DNA of 64,000 nt from an uncultured Aquimarina sp. GTDB taxonomy: Bacteria > Bacteroidota > Bacteroidia > Flavobacteriales > Flavobacteriaceae. Of this stretch, positions 61,660 to 64,000 are shown in pieces. The stretch covers positions 1 to 64,000 of the forward strand of contig CANMCO010000008.1 of assembly GCA_947496355.1 (NCBI GenBank). The letters are read 5' to 3'. A program made the position numbers and the translations under genes. Every line of letters starts with the position of its first letter. Positions within the stretch are counted from its first letter, which is position 1. The notes beneath the pieces are model-generated. The model searched no databases, was not told the origin of the DNA, and was given only the letters and a program-made list of their open reading frames with translations.

Positions 61660-61956
61660 CTATTTCTTTTCAGCTGGTGGAGCATTTAATTTCTGACTCA
61701 TCTCTAGAGATATAGCAGATTTATCAAAGGTTAATTTTCCTGCACCTGTTTCAATAATAACGGCATTATTTTTTTCGCTAAAGTCAAAAACTTTTCCATG
61801 CAGACCACTTTTTGTTACAACACGGTCTCCCTTTTTAAGTTCTTCAGCAAATTTTTTCTCCTTTTTTGCTTTTTGCATTTGAGGTCGTATCATAAAAAAA
61901 TACATTACCACAAATATAAGCAGTATAAAAGGTAACTGTCCTCCAAATCCTTCCAT
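61660..61956 (-). CDS. yajC: Preprotein translocase subunit YajC
   Basis: A 98-residue protein with one N-terminal membrane helix ('LPFILLIFVVMYFFMIRPQMQKAKKEKKF') and a small cytosolic domain ('KGDRVVTKSGLHGKVFDFSEKNNAVIIETGAGKLTFDKSAI'), the YajC pattern. Accessory part of SecDF-YajC. It follows DUF1573 after 5 bases in the nusB-DUF1573-yajC operon typical of flavobacteria. Confidence 0.96.
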   Translation of the reverse strand: MEGFGGQLPFILLIFVVMYFFMIRPQMQKAKKEKKFAEELKKGDRVVTKSGLHGKVFDFSEKNNAVIIETGAGKLTFDKSAISLEMSQKLNAPPAEKK

Positions 61957-61961
61957 AAAAA

Positions 61962-62441
61962 TTATTCGCTTACAGGAGTTCCAGTTGTTGCCTTAGCTTT
62001 TGGAGTTACTAAAGCTTTTATCTTAAGGATTTCTTTCCCAGCTTCAGTATTAGTAGTTATAGTTACTTGCTTAGTCTGCTGATTAGGCTTCCCATTAGAG
62101 TTAAACTTAACTAGCATCTCTCCTGCAGCTCCAGGAGCGATTGGCTCTTTTGTCCATTGTGGTACAGTACAACCACAGCTTCCTTTTGCATTTACGATTA
62201 CTAAAGGAGCTTTACCAGTATTAGTGAATGTAAATTTATGCTCTACTACATCTCCTTCATTAATAGTTCCGAAATCGTGCTCAGTTTCAGCAAAAGTCAT
62301 TACAGGAAAATCTGTATTCTTTGCATCACGTTCTGCAGCTATTTCTACATTTTCTTCTTTAACTTTCTTTGTAGCATCATCTTTACAAGACACAAATGTC
62401 ATAGCAAAAATTCCAGCTAAAATTAAGATTCCTTTTTTCAT
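61962..62441 (-). CDS. DUF1573-family lipoprotein
   Basis: A 159-residue lipoprotein (lipobox VSC, about residue 19). The DUF1573 domain 'TFAETEHDFGTINEGDVVEHKFTFTNTGKAPLVIVNAKGSCGCTVPQWTKEPIAPGAAGEMLVKFNSNGK' is a HYDIN/MSP-like beta-sandwich with the conserved SCGCT. Role unknown; common next to yajC and nusB in Bacteroidota. Confidence 0.93.
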   Translation of the reverse strand: MKKGILILAGIFAMTFVSCKDDATKKVKEENVEIAAERDAKNTDFPVMTFAETEHDFGTINEGDVVEHKFTFTNTGKAPLVIVNAKGSCGCTVPQWTKEPIAPGAAGEMLVKFNSNGKPNQQTKQVTITTNTEAGKEILKIKALVTPKAKATTGTPVSE

Positions 62442-62490
62442 TACTTGGGTTTTTAATTATATAAGGGTTAAAAATACTATTTTTTTTGGA

Positions 62491-63435
62491 TTACAAAAGT
62501 CCACGACCTACTTTATTTAATTTGCCGTTTTCTTGGTACTCCTTGGATATCTTATCAAGAATTCCATTGATAAAAATACTACTTTTAGGAGTACTATATT
62601 CTTTTGCAATTTCTAAATATTCGTTAATTGTTACTTTTATTGGTATTGATGGAAACTTAATAAACTCACAAATTGCCATCTTTATTATAGCTTTATCTAA
62701 TTCTGCTATACGATCTTGATCCCAATTTGGTGTTCTTCCGTCTATTTCTTTAGCAAATTCTACGGCATTAAGCACCGTTTTTCTAAAAACGTCTATAGCA
62801 AACTTTTTATCGTCTATGTCTTTATATAGCTTAGGAAGTGACCTATTTTCATCATGAGACGCCTTTACTTTTCGAAGCATCTTTATTATTGCTGTATTAA
62901 CAAGAGGCAGGTCATCAATCCATGTAAGCTTTTTATCCTCTATATATTCATACAGTTTATCATTAGGAGCGATGACTTCTTTAAAAATATCAATTATAAA
63001 ATCTTTATCCTCTCTAAAAGAACTAAGCTTTGTACTCATATAATCCTCATACAACTCACTCTCCTTGATTGAACTCCATAATATTTTCACGTATTCATCA
63101 TCCAACTCCCAACAATTGAGTTTTTTTCTTTCTATTTCTTCTTTTAATTGGGCATTGTTCTGAAGTAACAACAAAACTTCGTTGTTAATGAATTTGGTAT
63201 TGGGGTTTTTGTCTTCGGATGTAGCGAGATGCTTTTTTTGACTTTTTGTCAAAAAATCTTCTGCATGTTTTCTAATTTCCACCAGAAGTTGCAGATTTAT
63301 TAGAAACAAATCATACATCTGATCAATACTAAAAAGAAGAAATTTCTCTTCCTTATCAAGGTTGTCATTTTGCGTCTGCTCCATCGAATAGAGTGACTGC
63401 ATTACTTTTACTCTAATATGTCTTCTGGTTAACAT
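62491..63435 (-). CDS. nusB: Transcription antitermination protein NusB (long flavobacterial form)
   Basis: A 314-residue protein, about twice the length of E. coli NusB. N-terminal 'MLTRRHIRVKVMQSLYSMEQT' and the C-terminal half 'VNTAIIKMLRKVKAS', 'KKFAIDVFRKTVLNAVEFAKEIDG', 'DRIAELDKAIIKMAICEFIKFPSIPIKVTINEYLEIAKEYSTPKSSIFINGILDKI' carry the NusB fold; the extra central part is usual in flavobacteria. Binds boxA RNA with NusE in rRNA antitermination. First of the nusB-DUF1573-yajC operon. Confidence 0.95.
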   Translation of the reverse strand: MLTRRHIRVKVMQSLYSMEQTQNDNLDKEEKFLLFSIDQMYDLFLINLQLLVEIRKHAEDFLTKSQKKHLATSEDKNPNTKFINNEVLLLLQNNAQLKEEIERKKLNCWELDDEYVKILWSSIKESELYEDYMSTKLSSFREDKDFIIDIFKEVIAPNDKLYEYIEDKKLTWIDDLPLVNTAIIKMLRKVKASHDENRSLPKLYKDIDDKKFAIDVFRKTVLNAVEFAKEIDGRTPNWDQDRIAELDKAIIKMAICEFIKFPSIPIKVTINEYLEIAKEYSTPKSSIFINGILDKISKEYQENGKLNKVGRGLL

Positions 63436-63466
63436 AGAATATTACAAAGAACTTTATATTAAAAAT

Positions 63467-63494
63467 GGGCGAAAGTTATATTATTCTTTCGCCC
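63467..63494 (-). terminator. Terminator of dehydrogenase gene
   Basis: GGGCGAAAG and CTTTCGCCC pair with a 10-nt loop, 60 bases past the dehydrogenase stop and before nusB; followed on the minus strand by ATTTTTAAT. Confidence 0.8.
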
Positions 63495-63554
63495 TGCAAA
63501 AATACTATTATTTTTAATCTAGTGAGTTTAAAAGTTCTTTTTTTACAAAGTAAA

Positions 63555-64000
63555 TTACTGCTCTCTTTTTCTATCAGCAATTCTATCCTCTGCAATACTA
63601 AGAGCTGCCTCATTTGTTGTCACATTGGTAGCTTTTGCTTTATTCAAAATATCTAGAGTAGTATCATAAATATTTTCGGTCTTAGCCATGATCTGATCTC
63701 TTCCGTATCCTTCAATTTCTGCATATACATTTATGATCCCACCAGCATTAATCAAGAAATCTGGTGCGTAAACGATTCCTTTCTTTTGCAATAACGAACC
63801 ATGAATATTCTCATTTGCTAACTGATTATTAGCTGCTCCGGCAATAACTTTTACATTTAATTTATTAATTGTTTCATCATTTACCGTTGCCCCAAGTGCA
63901 CATGGTGCATAGATATCTGCAGTTTCTGAATACAAGTCATCTCCTCTAAAAATATCTACACCGTATTTTTTACTAATTGAAGTTAGTCTTTCTTCATTAA
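63555..64000 (-). CDS. Leucine/Glu-type amino-acid dehydrogenase, C-terminal part (5' end outside window)
   Basis: The frame is open to the window edge; 148 residues are visible. 'DIYAPCALGATVNDETINKLNVKVIAGAANNQLANENIHGSLLQKKGIVYAPDFLINAGGIINVYAEIEGYGRDQIM' is the NAD-binding and C-terminal part of the leucine/phenylalanine/valine dehydrogenase family ('AGAANNQL', 'PDFLINAGGIINV'). It deaminates a branched-chain amino acid with NAD. Upstream neighbours of nusB in flavobacteria are usually this enzyme. Confidence 0.93.
   Translation of the reverse strand, partial: NEERLTSISKKYGVDIFRGDDLYSETADIYAPCALGATVNDETINKLNVKVIAGAANNQLANENIHGSLLQKKGIVYAPDFLINAGGIINVYAEIEGYGRDQIMAKTENIYDTTLDILNKAKATNVTTNEAALSIAEDRIADRKREQ

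Overview
The window is AT-rich DNA from a marine-type member of the Bacteroidota, most likely family Flavobacteriaceae and possibly Aquimarina or a close relative. The signs are a type IX secretion C-terminal domain, TonB receptors with an N-terminal carboxypeptidase-regulatory domain, the DUF4270, DUF4856, DUF4907 and DUF3570 families, a flavobacterial carotenoid operon led by a MerR/B12-type regulator, LytTR/LytS signalling, and promoters of the TAnnTTTG type. Genus is inference; no rRNA is present. There is no phage, insertion sequence or CRISPR array.

Layout. 1-220: the 3' part of tRNA-Lys and a complete tRNA-Leu. 239-7724: a surface/signalling block. An outer-membrane protein, Kelch lipoprotein, DUF4907 protein, LytS kinase and LytTR regulator form one minus-strand operon, divergent from a DUF4270 lipoprotein and an outer-membrane protein. 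7858-11618: carotenoid genes (regulator, crtI, crtB, crtZ; no cyclase). 11621-16073: TlpA-like thioredoxin, a lipoprotein built of four exact-length 110-residue repeats, a Crp/Fnr regulator, and a metzincin with a beta/gamma-crystallin domain. 16529-27913: aconitase, a Spy-like protein, an envelope-folding operon (three SurA/PpiC-type proteins plus MoxR), SRPBCC protein, Skp/OmpH and guaB. 28210-37199: accessory region with PAP2, NmrA-like protein, a two-crystallin basic-secretory-protein peptidase with T9SS tail, GH16 glycosidase, slipin, lipid A deacylase-like protein, and several non-coding signals. 37200-42510: ECF42-like sigma factor with two YCII proteins, SRPBCC, two SnoaL-like proteins, a frameshifted DUF1203 gene and an Ada-type repair protein. 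42604-45567: thioredoxin-ApbE-DUF4266-DUF3570 operon. 45887-53729: cysteine-rich mini-gene, ferritin, LOV-like PAS protein and an iron-type operon (DUF4856, imelysin, HTTM/gamma-carboxylase-like, TonB receptor). 53931-64000: haem-binding protein, HMG-CoA lyase, LysE exporter, pyrD, a large TonB receptor, peptidase T, yajC, DUF1573, nusB and a partial Leu/Glu-type dehydrogenase.

Main discoveries. Two copies of an unclassified structured RNA of about 168 nt lie at 30313-30481 and 33337-33504. Each begins a few bases after a stop codon. They share invariant blocks (ATGGGCCAGC; GGCAAYAGTGGAAGT) and a closing helix that runs into a T-tract, and their helices differ by compensatory changes, including a predicted pseudoknot. 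Second, a 24-bp operator-like sequence occurs twice, in inverted orientation, around a canonical promoter of the iron-type operon. A 21/24 match lies in the leader of an otherwise unmarked 47-residue cysteine/lysine-rich peptide gene next to ferritin, which suggests a shared metal-dependent regulon. Third, a 32-residue ORF with a sigma-54-like promoter and a strong terminator sits at 36134-36356.
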